DNA of 64,000 bases, taken from contig JANPYM010000001.1 of the NCBI GenBank assembly GCA_025890175.1, positions 4,204,134 through 4,268,133 of the forward strand. Reading direction: 5' to 3'. Every line of letters begins with the position of its first letter. Within the stretch, counting starts at the first letter, position 1. The notes below the pieces were generated by a model. The model had not been told where the DNA came from. It searched no databases and saw only the letters and a program-made list of their open reading frames with translations. Source of the stretch: Ciborinia camelliae. Its lineage: Eukaryota > Ascomycota > Leotiomycetes > Helotiales > Sclerotiniaceae. The position numbers were made by a program, and so were the translations under genes. Below, piece by piece: positions 1 through 10,897 of the stretch.

Positions 1-1257
1 CCCCCACTTCCCCCCATCCCCCGCATTTCCCAGCCCCTCGGGCGAGATACTCCTCGGCATATGCGGATGACTCATTTCCTGTTCTTTCTGCTCTTCGCTC
101 TTTTCCTCTCCTTCTTTCTTCTTCTCTTCTTCTTTTTTCTCCTCTTCTTTCTCCTCTCCCTCTTCTTTCTTCTCTTGATTCTGGTTTTGGGGTTGGTTTT
201 GAGGTTGAGGTTGGTTTTGATCTTGTCCGCTGATAAGCACGATCATGGGCGTTTCGGGGAGCCAGGCTTTTTGCTCCGGGTTCCAGCGGTGGCTGTGTGG
301 GGGGGGAGTGGTTAGTTGGTTGGTTTTTTTGGTTGATTTTTGGGTTGGTTGGTTGGTTGATGGATTGGTTGATTGATTGGATTTTTGGGAGGGGAAGATG
401 GGCGGGGTTGGGGGAGGGGGAAGGGGGAGATGGGATGAAAGAGGGGAAGGGGAAGATAGGATGAAAGGGAGGACCAAAAAAACATACCCTTCATGTAAAG
501 TTTTCGTCAAAGCCCTCGGGGTATACTCATCCGTGAGGATTCTATCAAAACTATACGGGACGAGAGCCGGCACGCCCTCAAACTCCGTTTCGCGCAACGG
601 ATACAGATCGCGCGTGTGATAGCGATGAAAGTTCTTGCAGCTCCAAACCCCAGGCTGCGTCGCCGGTTCCACCTCGGCCAACCCCGTAATGTCGATGAAC
701 AATCCATTGCGCACATCGATCCAGCGCCCATCGATCACATTCATGCCGTCGCCCCGCACGCGCTCCACATGATACGGATTGATATCGAGCAGGTATTCGC
801 GCGTGAACGAGGTCGATCCGTCGTCGCCCCGTCCCGTGTAGTTGTGCGTCGTCATGTTCATATTTTCGCCCAGCCACGCCAGCGTCGCCGCCGAGACCTG
901 CACGTCCAAGTCCCAATCCCACGGCATGATTTGCCCGTTCCACCACCAGCCCAGCAAGGTCCCGTGCGCAATCCACGTCTCGACATTCCTCGACCGGAAT
1001 GTCGTCAGGTACGAGCGGATCAGGTGGCGGAGGGAATCTTGCTTTTCTTCCTCCGTCACCGCTTTTCCCGGGAAATATCGTATGTCGTAGTGGCCTAACG
1101 CATAGCTTCCTCCCGGCTCGTGGAAATATTTCGTATCTTCGAGGTTGGGTGCTGCGGGTGTCGGTTCTTCGCTCGGTCGGGGTGAGGCGTGCGTTATTGA
1201 GGAGGTAAGGAGGATGGATGTTGTGGCGATGGCGCCTAGAAAACTTGGAGGGCGCAT
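1..1257 (-). CDS. Mnn4-like LicD-family protein (3' end outside window)
   Basis: The protein belongs to the LicD/Mnn4 family, whose fungal members act in mannosylphosphate transfer to glycans in the secretory pathway. The first Met is at 1257 and is followed by a hydrophobic signal-like segment (AIATTSILLTSSITHAS). The diagnostic LicD block reads WIAHGTLLGWWWNGQIMPWD followed by WDLDVQV, with acidic residues of the DxD type. One intron is placed at 487-293 on the minus strand (GTATGT at 487, CTAAC branch near 316, ACACAG at 293). Splicing joins LHEG to HRWNPEQKAWLPET, which restores the expected family reading. The second exon continues into a long Lys/Glu-rich tail (KKEEGEEKEEEKK and similar) and leaves the window at base 1, so the stop codon is not seen. 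Many Mnn4 homologues also end in a KE-rich tail. Substrate is inferred from family only. Confidence 0.85.
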   Translation of the reverse strand, partial: MRPPSFLGAIATTSILLTSSITHASPRPSEEPTPAAPNLEDTKYFHEPGGSYALGHYDIRYFPGKAVTEEEKQDSLRHLIRSYLTTFRSRNVETWIAHGTLLGWWWNGQIMPWDWDLDVQVSAATLAWLGENMNMTTHNYTGRGDDGSTSFTREYLLDINPYHVERVRGDGMNVIDGRWIDVRNGLFIDITGLAEVEPATQPGVWSCKNFHRYHTRDLYPLRETEFEGVPALVPYSFDRILTDEYTPRALTKTLHEGYVFLVLPFILSSPSPLSSHLPLPPPPTPPIFPSQKSNQSTNPSTNQPTQKSTKKTNQLTTPPPHSHRWNPEQKAWLPETPMIVLISGQDQNQPQPQNQPQNQNQEKKEEGEEKEEEKKEEEKKKEGEEKSEEQKEQEMSHPHMPRSISPEGLGNAGDGGKWG

Positions 1258-4200
1258 CTTGTTCTTTTTTTATAACTTCTGAATTCCTCTCGTTTGTCTA
1301 TCGGTATCTCTTTCTTCCTTCTTCCTTTTCCTCCTTCCACACAATCAACCAACTGACAAACAAGACGGTAAATTAAAAAAATTAAATAATCACAAATCTT
1401 TTCCAGAATCGTGTGTATGTAGGGAGGTAGTATGTAGTATGTAGTATTCCAATCCGTGAAGCAACGAGAGCAAAGCAAGGCAAAGCAAAAAATCCGGAGA
1501 AGAAAAAGTCAAAATTAAAGCAAAGCAAAGCAAAATACCGGTTTGCCAAATAACACGAGACGGGATGGGTTGAGTTGGGTTGTCGATAGGTAGGTATATA
1601 ATTATAAATAACACCTGCCTTCCGCCAAGAGTAATGCTCGTGTGCCTCACTTCCGAGACGGAAGATTGCCAAGCAAGTAGGTATCCACGCAGCCAAGAGA
1701 CCAACAGTGAAGAGATCTTGGCGTTTTTCTTTCCTCAATTTTAAAGGATACGAGTGAGGCGGGAAGGAGGTAGGGTAATAGGTAAGGTAAGGTAGGTTAT
1801 TGGGAGTGGTTAACTTTTCGAGAATACCCGGACTTAATCGAGATGATTGATGGCGTTTTTTTTCTTCTTCTTTTGAGTAAACTTTCCAAGGTTGTTTATT
1901 AATGATGGGATGGATGGATGGATGGATGAATGGATGGGAGGATAAAGTTGTGAATTTCCTTCCGTGTTGCGACGATGCAAGATGACGAAATGTGGATTTG
2001 TGGGCGTTGAAGTGAATTTGAAGAGTAAGGGTGAATTTGGAGAGGGAGGATGAGAGTGAGAGTGAGAGTGAATGTGAGTGAGACTGAATGTGAATGTGCA
2101 AGAGGGAAGGGGTGAAAGATAGATGAGTTAAACTGGTATCAATTATAAAAATCAAAAATCAAGCATCCAGAATCCAGAATTCAGAACCAAATTCACGCAC
2201 GCGACGAAGCAAAAAAATCCAAAGATTGATCCAGTAATAATATCACGATCAAGATTGATATCAGACGGTACCTATACGGAGTACGTACCTTTCCTACGTA
2301 CCTTTCCTACGTACCTTTCCTACGTACCTTTCCTCACCAATGAGTGGGGAAGAAAGGACGGACTGAGAACTCAGGAGTCAGGGGATTGATTTGTGGAATT
2401 TCATCCATCTATCTATCTGGTCATATATCCATAGATCATGATCTAGAAGGGGAAAAATGATAGGAAAGGTAGGTAGATAGATATTCTAATCTAGCCCTGT
2501 GCCCTGTCCATCTCGTAGACTCGTGGACTCGTGGACTTTTATCCAAATTATTTATTTAGATAGGTATTTAAGGAATTATTTATTATTACAAAGGTATCTA
2601 GGTAGATATAAATCAATTTATCCTCAATACAACCCCCTAATAATACCACACCTAGTAGAACATATAAGATAATTCCAACTGAGTTGGAATGGGATAATAA
2701 AATCATGAAACTCACAGCCATCGCCATAGCCATAGTAAGATGAACACCGACCGACCGACCGACCGACCGACCGACCGACCGACCGACCGACCGACCGACC
2801 GACCCTTCCCCGCTACCCACCTAGCTAACTTTCGACCAATCGAGCTATTACTCCGTACCTGGCTGCGTACGTAGGTAATACGCGGCTACCCCCCGATCTA
2901 GGTCGTGAATGAAGACGAGACAAGACAAAACAAGGCAAGGCAAGGCAAGAAAAGCTCGAGTATGGATGGATGGAATTGAATATATCTCCGCGGGTAGATA
3001 AGGTAGGTAGGTAGGTATCTATAGGTAAGGTAAGAGGTGATAGATAGTAAATATAAATATTTCAATCCCCAGGGTTAATTTATCAATTCATCAATTTATC
3101 AATTTATCAAACGACTCGAAATTAGATGAGATGATTAAAGAAAAGAAGATATCTCCGAGCTATATATAGTGATGAAATCATTCATCTCTTCTCCGATATT
3201 TCGATTTCGATTTGACTTCAATGGTTAGGTATCTAAAGATCTATATATACTAGTAGAACTTTTTCCCATTTTCCACTCAAACAAGCTGATGTTTCGAACT
3301 TTCAAATTTTCAAACTTTTAATGTATTACCACCCGTCACCATCTACAAACCTACCCTACCTAAGGTAGCTTATCGCATATATTAATATGTTCTTCCTAGG
3401 TATCTAAATAAAGTCCAATCCAATCCAATCCAATCCAGGCCAGCCCTTGGCTAGGTAGGTACCTACCGTACCTATTGGGCTAATCTAAAGTCCCGCAAGT
3501 CCCGCGCGTCCCTTCCTACGGGCTTATATTAGCCGGAGGTAGATAATAAATATAATATTATTATCTCCATTTTATATTACTGGGCCATGAGCCACGAGTA
3601 GGTGGGTTGGGAGGTAGGAAGGTAGGTATTATTAGGTAGATAGGTATTATTAGATATTAAGTAGATAGGTATTATCCTCATCTCTTCCAAAACATCTCAA
3701 TCTCAATCTCAATCTCCATCTCAAACCGTCAGAAAATTCATCACGCGATGTATCTCTTATAGCATTATGATATAATAACATTATTGCTTTATTTATTGTA
3801 GATATATCAATATTTCATCAGTCAGTCAGTCAGTCAGTCACACTCACAAATCTTAGAAACACTATCAATAGACCCTTCCCTCCCCCTCCCTTCCCCTCCC
3901 TCCCATCTCACCTCACCTCACCTCACCTCAGTCTCATTCTCATCAGTCACCTCATTCTCAACAATCCATCTCGGGGTTAAAGGTAGGTAGGTAGGTAGGT
4001 AGATAGGTAGGTACATACATATAAGATTTCATACATGAACATCCACCAGTCCCGGTCCCGGTCCGGGACTGGTACGCGTCATCTCATCTCATCTTATCTC
4101 CATCTCATTTTCCTTCTATTTCCGGAATAAAATAAACGAACGGTATCGAGTATGATATCAAATATAATATTTATAAATCTATTTATCCATCTATCCAACA

Positions 4201-4904
4201 ATCAACATATAAATTGTAATCTTACTTACAATAACCAACCCCTCTCTCTCTCTCTCTCTCTCTATCTCTATCTATCTATATATATTTAAAAAATATCTAT
4301 CTATCTATTCATCCCTAGGTATCCATCCCTATACAATATCTACCTCCTAGGTACCTACTAAATACCTATCCACTAGTGATCGTCTCCCAAACCTAAACCT
4401 AAACATTTAGATATCTTCCTCGTAAGACTTCGAGCTTGAGCTTGAGCTTGAGCTTTGTTTAGATAGATGATAGATGATATTTATAATGGGATGTTTTTTG
4501 GGGGGGGAAGAAAAGGAATGTAATTGGGCGGGATAGCGTTATGGTGGGAAATGGATGGAAAATGGGGGATGGAAGATGGGGGATGGAAGATGGATGATGG
4601 AAGATGTGTGGTGTGATGTGTGGTGTGATGTGTGGGATGTATGGTGTGATATCTCGGTTATTATGAGAGGGGGAAGGGGGGAAGAAAGGAGGATTGGGGG
4701 CTTTTGGGGGTTAGATGATAAGATTAGATGGTGGGTTGGGGTTGGGGGACTTTGGGGGATTTTGGGGGTTAAATAGTTAAGTGATTAGATAATTACCTAC
4801 ATATCGGTATTCTTTAAGATGAAGTTTGTGTTGAATGTTCTTTGTACCACATGTCTCCAAGTTCGATTATATAGGGTGAAACTGTGGGACATTGAAAGCA
4901 CTGC
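1258..4904. other. gene-poor, microsatellite-rich intergenic region
   Basis: No convincing gene is visible. The region carries a four-copy minisatellite of about 14 bp at 2281-2334 (unit like CGTACCTTTCCTA), a pure (CCGA)n tract at 2747-2805, (GTCA)n near 3820-3840, (GGTA)n near 3983-4010, and (CT)n/(CTAT)n at 4240-4310. There is also a perfect 10 bp inverted repeat (CCAGTCCCGG...CCGGGACTGG) at 4046-4072. Open frames here are low-complexity translations of these repeats. The first few hundred bases above 1258 should hold the promoter of the Mnn4-like gene. Confidence 0.7.
2747..2805. repeat. (CCGA)n microsatellite
   Basis: About fourteen uninterrupted CCGA units are seen. They are the source of a spurious (SVGR)n reading on the minus strand. 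Confidence 0.95.
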
Positions 4905-6513
4905 TCATATTGATAAAGCCTTAAAGATATCTAATATGCCACACTTTTCCACAACCATCTCAACCAGCAGTCTATAAGAAAAGATAGTATGATCAATATA
5001 CCGAAGCGCACTAAACCAAAAAACATAATCCACCCCAAAAGAATCGCTCGAGCTCATTTCCTTAAGCATAAATATTGACATTGTTTGCCAGCTCTTGAGT
5101 GCCGCTGTGGTGCTATTGTAGCATGGGTCAGAGCCTCGTGATGATATCGCTAGGCGGAAGAATCTTTGAGACAGATTGCAGAGAAGTTCTGCACAGTGAA
5201 GTCCAATTGTGAGGGTAGCTTGAAGTAATGCTATCACCAGAATGGTGCCCAAAACCACAGATATTCTATCGTCCAAAGACGAGAATGTCCAGTGGACTAG
5301 AAAAACCCAAACAGCACGTTTATTGGCATTACTGTCATGGGGTTTTATGACATCCGTGTCGTATGCGGCAAAAGAGGTTTCATGATGGCTAAAAGTTGAA
5401 GTGATTCCGAACCAAAGGAATCCGAGTGGTATAATGAGCCAAACCAGTCCCAGAATCCACTTCACGCCAGAATGGGCAGTCAAAACAGATCCTTGTTTTC
5501 TTTTCGGAATACAAGGCTCAGAAGCAGTTAAAGTGTCGTGGACAGAATTCATGCAGCGCTTTTGGCGTCTGACCAAGGGGTTTGTGCCAGACTTTTCAAG
5601 GCAGGCGAATGTTGTATCCAGCGGATTGGAGCTCCAGGTCGGTATTCTGGTAGTGACGAGTGCCCAGGTTGCAAGTCCTGCTTGAACAAGAATACTAGCT
5701 CCAAGTATTATCATAGGAAATCCTTGTAGTATTGCGGTCTCCGATACGTATAATATGAAAGGCGGTGATACATAAGACAGAATGATGCATATTAAAAATG
5801 CAATATTAGAGTACCACTAAGCAATAATTAGCCACGTACAGGTCGTTTTCCATACGGTTGGGAAGAGAGTAATGAATAAATCCTCAAGACGTTGCTTTAA
5901 CTACCCATTTCAAAATTTATGATTAAATCCCTACTGAATTCGACCTCGAACTTGAAAACTTGAAAACAGGCGAACATTTGAGTTGAATGCAAGTCGTCCT
6001 TCCCATCGTAAGGACCATCTAGGGATGTGCCATGAATGTATCCCATACTCTCATTAAGCAAGGTCACTATCATATTTAGACAAAGAGAGAAAACTTCAAA
6101 CGTGATGATGGAGAGCTTGAGTTGGTAATAGTCTGGACCAATAGGATTGAATGGAGCGAGATCCCCAAAAACAATGTAAAGATATAAACCAAACGCAAAA
6201 GTCGCAAGGCCTAGTATCCAGCTAGTAGCGAGGCCAACAATACAGGCTTTTCGTGTGCTATTGGCTCGCCAACGATTTCCCAACTGTTCGTGGGAAGCTC
6301 GTGTTAGTGTACGAATTAATGCCATGGAAAAGTAATCAAATTATGCTCATATACTTTCTTCAACAATCCCAAGATCGTGTCGTTAATATAAGAAGAAAGT
6401 ATGGGAGACAGAAATCCAAATGCAAAGAAAGATATCACCAACAACTCTACCGACACTTGTGGTATCAGACTTCCTAACTTCGGGAATCCGACAACCTCGC
6501 AACCTCGCACCAA
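4905..6513 (-). pseudogene. degenerate multi-pass fungal membrane protein gene
   Basis: Three minus-strand segments belong together. The first (about 6513-6388) reads FPKLGSLIPQVSVEL and then a membrane segment ending SYINDTILGLLKK. It can be spliced with a GTATAT...CGAACAG intron of 71 nt to LGNRWRANSTRKAC and the membrane segment ILGLATFAFGLYLY (about 6283-6000). At GYIHGTSL the frame breaks. The shifted frame continues WSLRWEGRLAFNSNVRLF, a block I associate with a fungal family of large multi-pass membrane proteins, and adding one base would restore it. Below this lie stops or an intron, then WYSNIAFLICIILSYVS and, from 5714, QAGLATWALVTTRIPTWSSN and further membrane helices to 4905. No ATG precedes the first segment in frame, and repeat DNA starts immediately above it. 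I read this as a 5'-truncated, frameshifted relic. A sequencing error or unrecognised small exons could mimic this. Confidence 0.55.
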
Positions 6514-6559
6514 CAGGCAATCAGAACCTGATTGACCAAAGAATTCAAAGCTCGAGATA

Positions 6560-7500
6560 AATTTTCTTCATTTAGAATTGAACTGCAAGTTTCCGTATTG
6601 GTTTAGCGCTTCGACATGAACCAGCCTTGTCTTGCTTCATAGCATGTTGTTCTTCCTCGCACAGCAATAGTACAACCACCAATGATCTGTGAATCAAAAA
6701 AGGTGTTGACCTGTGAATTGCCATATCAGTGTAGCGCTTCGCTATCAATCAGCCTTGCCTTGCTTCACAGCATGTTGTTCTTCCTCGTACAACAATATTG
6801 CACACAACAGTCTGTCAGCAGATCTGCAAATCAAAAAACGCACCCTTGAATTGACGTTGAACTACATCTGCACCGTCACGTTAACATGTATCTATAGAGC
6901 TTCGCCATGAACCGGCCTTGCCTTGCTTCAGAGCATGTTGTTCTCCCTCGTACAAAAATATTGCACTATAGAATAACTACTAATCAGGAAACTAGCCCTT
7001 GAATTGAAGTTGGTCTACACCTGCACGTTTCCATATCGATGCAGCGCTTTGCCATGAACCAACCTTGTTGGTATGCCCTTTTTCAAAAATATTGCACCGC
7101 GGCCAATCTGCAAATCAAAAAAACGCAACCTTGAATTGAAGTTCACCTGCATCTGCACCAGCACATTAACATATATATGTGACGCATGGAGTAGCCTTGC
7201 CTTGCTTCGTAGCAGTATTGCTCTTCCTAGCAATAGTACAATCATAACTCATCTGCGAACCAGAAAATGAAACCTTGAATTGGCGTTGACCTGCATCTGC
7301 ACCAGCACGTTGCCACATCGATTCAATGCTTCGCCATGAACCAACCTTGTTGGGTCGGCATACTGTTTTTCAACAATGTCGCACCGCAACCAGGAATTGA
7401 AGTCGATCTGAATCTACATCTTCACCTGCACATTGCCATATCGATGTAACGCTTCTTCATCAACCAGAAGCAGCCTTGCCATGCTTCATGGCACGTTGGG
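6560..7500. repeat. degenerate tandem array, ~140 bp unit, about 7 copies
   Basis: A block close to TAGCGCTTCGCCATGAACC followed by AGCCTTGCCTTGCTTCATAG recurs at about 6604, 6732, 6895, 7042, 7180, 7323 and 7447. Spacings are 128, 163, 147, 138, 143 and 124 bases. Between these blocks, CTTGAATTGAAGTTGACCTG and CATCTGCACCAGCACGTTA also recur, as do TTTTTCAACAATATTGCACC-like stretches. Copies are diverged by substitutions and small indels. No coding function is seen. Confidence 0.85.
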
Positions 7501-9174
7501 ATGATGATTATGATGATGATGATGATTAACCCTGAAGTAGTGTCAGTGAATAGGTACCTAGGGTTACATTATGGAATTGGGATTGTTCTTCCTCGCACAA
7601 GAGTACCTGGCTACCTACCTACCACAGAAACCGAGAAATAAGAGATGGCCGTGCATCAGAACGGCGTAATAAATAAAATAACCTCATGCTGGTAGTAAAC
7701 TTGATTGAACCCCTCTGAGAGGCTGATACCAATTTCCGACTTTTTGGTTGAGGACAAGGAGTACCGGTATTGATTCCATCACCAGGGAGGAGGATCATTC
7801 TACCGTTCCGAGGGCACGTCCCTTGGAGATCAGTTTCGGCGGTCGTGTAGTGCAACATAACTCAAGGTAGGCGATAAACTCACACTCCCAAAACGCTCAA
7901 AATACACGGCTGTGAGTTCTATTGAATCAATTGAATCGGTGGTTCCAGGGCTTGATTTGAGAGAGGGAAAGGGGGGGGGAAAGTAGCAGGAGGAAGAAGG
8001 GAGGACGGGGACAGGAAAAGGAAGACCTACCACATAATTTTCCCCTCTCTCCCTCTCCCCCCTCTCTCCCTCTCCCCCCCTCTCCCTCTCCCCCCTCTCC
8101 TCTCTCCCCTTTCTCCCTCCCCAAATAACTAGAACAACCAATTCGATTCGAGTCAATCCATAGCTTTCAGGAACCAAACCAGTCCAGAAACCCAGCAGGA
8201 GAATAGAAGGGATAGAAGGGCAGGGCATCAAGCATTATTTTTCCATACCCTTCACTTTCGACTCGAATCGTTTCTGTAGGTAAGTACCTAGGTAGGTAAA
8301 ATCAAATCTTCAATGAAACTCACGTCTGCGTGTTGAGAGCCTGGGTTTTTGGCTTATTACTATCAAATCCCATCCCGAGACAAGAAAAATTACACTGTAT
8401 TACGACTATTTTCTTAATGTATGAATAAGTATCTAGGTATGTATGTCTGTATGTATAAAGAAAAAGAATCTACCGCGCCAATGCTAACTTCAATTTAATG
8501 CCCTGCCCTGCTCTACAATAACTCATATCACGAAATCTTCATCATATTCATCTCATTTGCGATAATAACCTTATTGCCGCTCCTCTCCTGGTTCTCCTGG
8601 AGTCACAGAGCATCACAGAGCATCACAGAGCATCACAGAGTTAACCTTGGGGAAAAGCAATCACTTAACAATCCAGAATGAAGAATCAAGAAGTCGGAGA
8701 TGTAGGTATGGTAGTGAAATTGTAAACTACCTCGAAGGTATAAAGAAGAAAGGTATTGGGAAAGGAATTGGGATTGGGATTCTGGAAGGAAAGAGAAGTG
8801 AAGAAAAGAAAAGCGAAGAAATAGGTGAAGCTTCTTCTACCTCCCTAGCTCTTGCCCAAGGCAGCAACACTGGGCATGCAGGTGCCTGATGATGGATGGA
8901 TGGATAGATTTGATGTTATAAACTATTCTAGCCAATACCGCCTTTAATGAATCATCTATCTCAATAGATATGCTACTATACAATTTGGCGCAGCAAGATA
9001 ACATGAAGCAAGCCATGGACATCGATACCCTTATCCATCTATATGATAACCACAAACTCCGCAAATAATCCCCCCCCCCAGAGTGCCAATTGCGCTTCCA
9101 ATAAACCATGATTCAAGCATGCCGGCCAGTTTCCTTTAATATACAACCAGTGCACCATAGGACAAGAAATCGAT
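7501..9174. other. intergenic region without a recognisable gene
   Basis: It holds (GAT)n at 7500-7530, a long pyrimidine-rich tract at about 8040-8120 (CCCTCTCTCCCTCTCC type), a four-fold GAGCATCACA repeat at about 8605-8640 and scattered TAGGTACCTA motifs. Short open frames at 7619-8231 and 8647-9109 are low complexity or overlap one another on both strands, so I do not call them genes. Confidence 0.6.
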
Positions 9175-10386
9175 CTAGGAATGAAGAAGCAATTTGCTAG
9201 GATCAATGGAAAACATGTCCGTTTCATGAATTCGATGACAGATGATACCGGTGCGACGCTCGTAATCCTTCTTTGAAGTTTCGAATTGGTTCTTGAACGT
9301 GGCAGTGGTCAAGGTCTTCCATTGAATGTTCGGCAGATTCCACACAAAGCCCTTGGCCAAGTCCTCCAATCTTTTCCCCTCCAGATCAGCCACATCAACC
9401 TGCATCTCAAGTCGCTGGGGATTCTCGCGAAGTAATCCTTGATTGAGGTCGATCGAATTGGTTTGGGGTGAGTTGAACATGACTAGGGCCTCGTGAATTA
9501 TAATTGGCTCGAATAATACTAGTTCGCTGTTCTCACCAGCAGTTTTTCCGGTGCGGCAATCCTGAACCACAATGGTTAAATTCTTGAGGTTGGGGAATCT
9601 CATTAGTGCAGTGTATATTGCCATGTTTCTTTGACCTAGAGATGCCGCCCTGAAATAATGGCAAGAACTGAGAACCAGATTTTGAACTTTACATAACTCG
9701 GATCGCGGCGGGAGCAGAAGATTTGGTTTCATAGGTATCGATGATGATCGAAGGAACCTTTGAAGCAACTTCCTTGACGGCAAAAATAAATGATCTCTTT
9801 CGTAATCGAAGTAAATCTCGGGAAAAGCCCCTCTAGATGGAAATGCTTGTTTGTATCTTTTGGATGCGATGTGGTATGATTCTTTGCAAACAAACAACAC
9901 GACTGGAACTTGCGCTTCGGAGGAAAAACCAAATTGATCATCGCTCTTGATGCGTCGCCGAACGGCGTCCAAATCTTCAAAATCCTGTGATAATACACCC
10001 TGGGTGCCGGTGCAGATAGTACCATTTGAACCTGGGTAATCATCATTTTGACATCTATCTGGCACAAGCATATCTGAGCGTACTCGAACCATCGCGTGCT
10101 CACAACGAGAAGTAGATAAGGGTTCTAAAATTATAATCCTTGGATCTGGAATTGCGTTTTCCCATATGAGCATTCGAACTTCCGGCGGCAATTTGGGGAA
10201 TTGAGGGAATGAATGGTAAGTGTTATCCGGTACCATAGTAGCGTTGCTGTACGATCGAGTTAAATCCATATTGATTGTATCAGTAGGATCTACCATAGCT
10301 GCTGTAATCCGATGGGAATTTTCTGGTTTTGGTGGAGGTTGAGGTTGAGGTTGAGGTTGAGGTTGTAGGTAGGTAGTTATATTCAA
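9175..10386 (-). CDS. 2EXR domain-containing protein
   Basis: A single-exon frame encodes 403 aa. After a Pro/Gln-rich leader (QPQPQPQPQPPPKPE) comes the 2EXR signature FPKLPPEVRMLIWENAIPDP at about residues 62-81, then VVLFVCKESYHIASKRY and FPEIYFDYERDHLFL, the usual order in this fungal family. Members are common in Leotiomycetes and their biochemical role is not known. The first in-frame Met is at 10386. A second Met at residue 31 (10296) would remove the Pro/Gln-rich leader and is an equally possible start. The gene diverges from the P450 gene at 10898, so 10387-10897 should hold both promoters. Confidence 0.85.
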   Translation of the reverse strand: MNITTYLQPQPQPQPQPPPKPENSHRITAAMVDPTDTINMDLTRSYSNATMVPDNTYHSFPQFPKLPPEVRMLIWENAIPDPRIIILEPLSTSRCEHAMVRVRSDMLVPDRCQNDDYPGSNGTICTGTQGVLSQDFEDLDAVRRRIKSDDQFGFSSEAQVPVVLFVCKESYHIASKRYKQAFPSRGAFPEIYFDYERDHLFLPSRKLLQRFLRSSSIPMKPNLLLPPRSELCKVQNLVLSSCHYFRAASLGQRNMAIYTALMRFPNLKNLTIVVQDCRTGKTAGENSELVLFEPIIIHEALVMFNSPQTNSIDLNQGLLRENPQRLEMQVDVADLEGKRLEDLAKGFVWNLPNIQWKTLTTATFKNQFETSKKDYERRTGIICHRIHETDMFSIDPSKLLLHS

Positions 10387-10897
10387 ATTTAATTATATAT
10401 GTAGCGTAGCGCGCCCGTGCGAACCACTTCCAACGGTTTCCAGGCGTCCCGGATCCCCGCCCCATCACCCCCACATTTTACTGCCATCGATCCACGTGAT
10501 TTTATACTGCGATGATGATCTGGTTCAATCTTACACTTACACTGGGGGATGCACGCCCACTCCCCTTAAGCTGCTATTGATTGCTACCTAGTATCATATG
10601 ATGAATCTTATTAGAACCCAAGATGATGATATCTCGAGGCATCTATACCCCGTCTTGGTACTACAGTATGTAACTTGGTATTCTCACATGCATTGGAGTT
10701 TCCTTGTATACCTATGCAATGGCAATCTAGTCTGTTGTGTAACCACTCAAGTATTAATAGTCAGCTTGCAGTCGGACTGAAAGTGGCGTTGGGAATTACC
10801 TCACCTCAATCAAGCTTCATTTCGGTGAATCATCTCTATCTGATATCTATTTGCTATACTAACCATATCGTATTCTCTTCACGACTATACCATTACC
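10387..10897. promoter_or_regulatory. shared divergent promoter region (2EXR gene / P450 gene)
   Basis: These 511 bases separate two divergently transcribed genes. I see TATA-like ATTATATATG on the 2EXR side near 10391-10400, and a CACGTG E-box-like core in the sequence CCACGTGATT at about 10492-10501. No binding site can be assigned firmly. Confidence 0.5.

Noticed and set aside
1382..2155. 257-codon minus-strand frame upstream of the Mnn4-like gene
   Set aside because: Composition is low complexity (Ser/His/Leu strings from microsatellites), and it has no domain.
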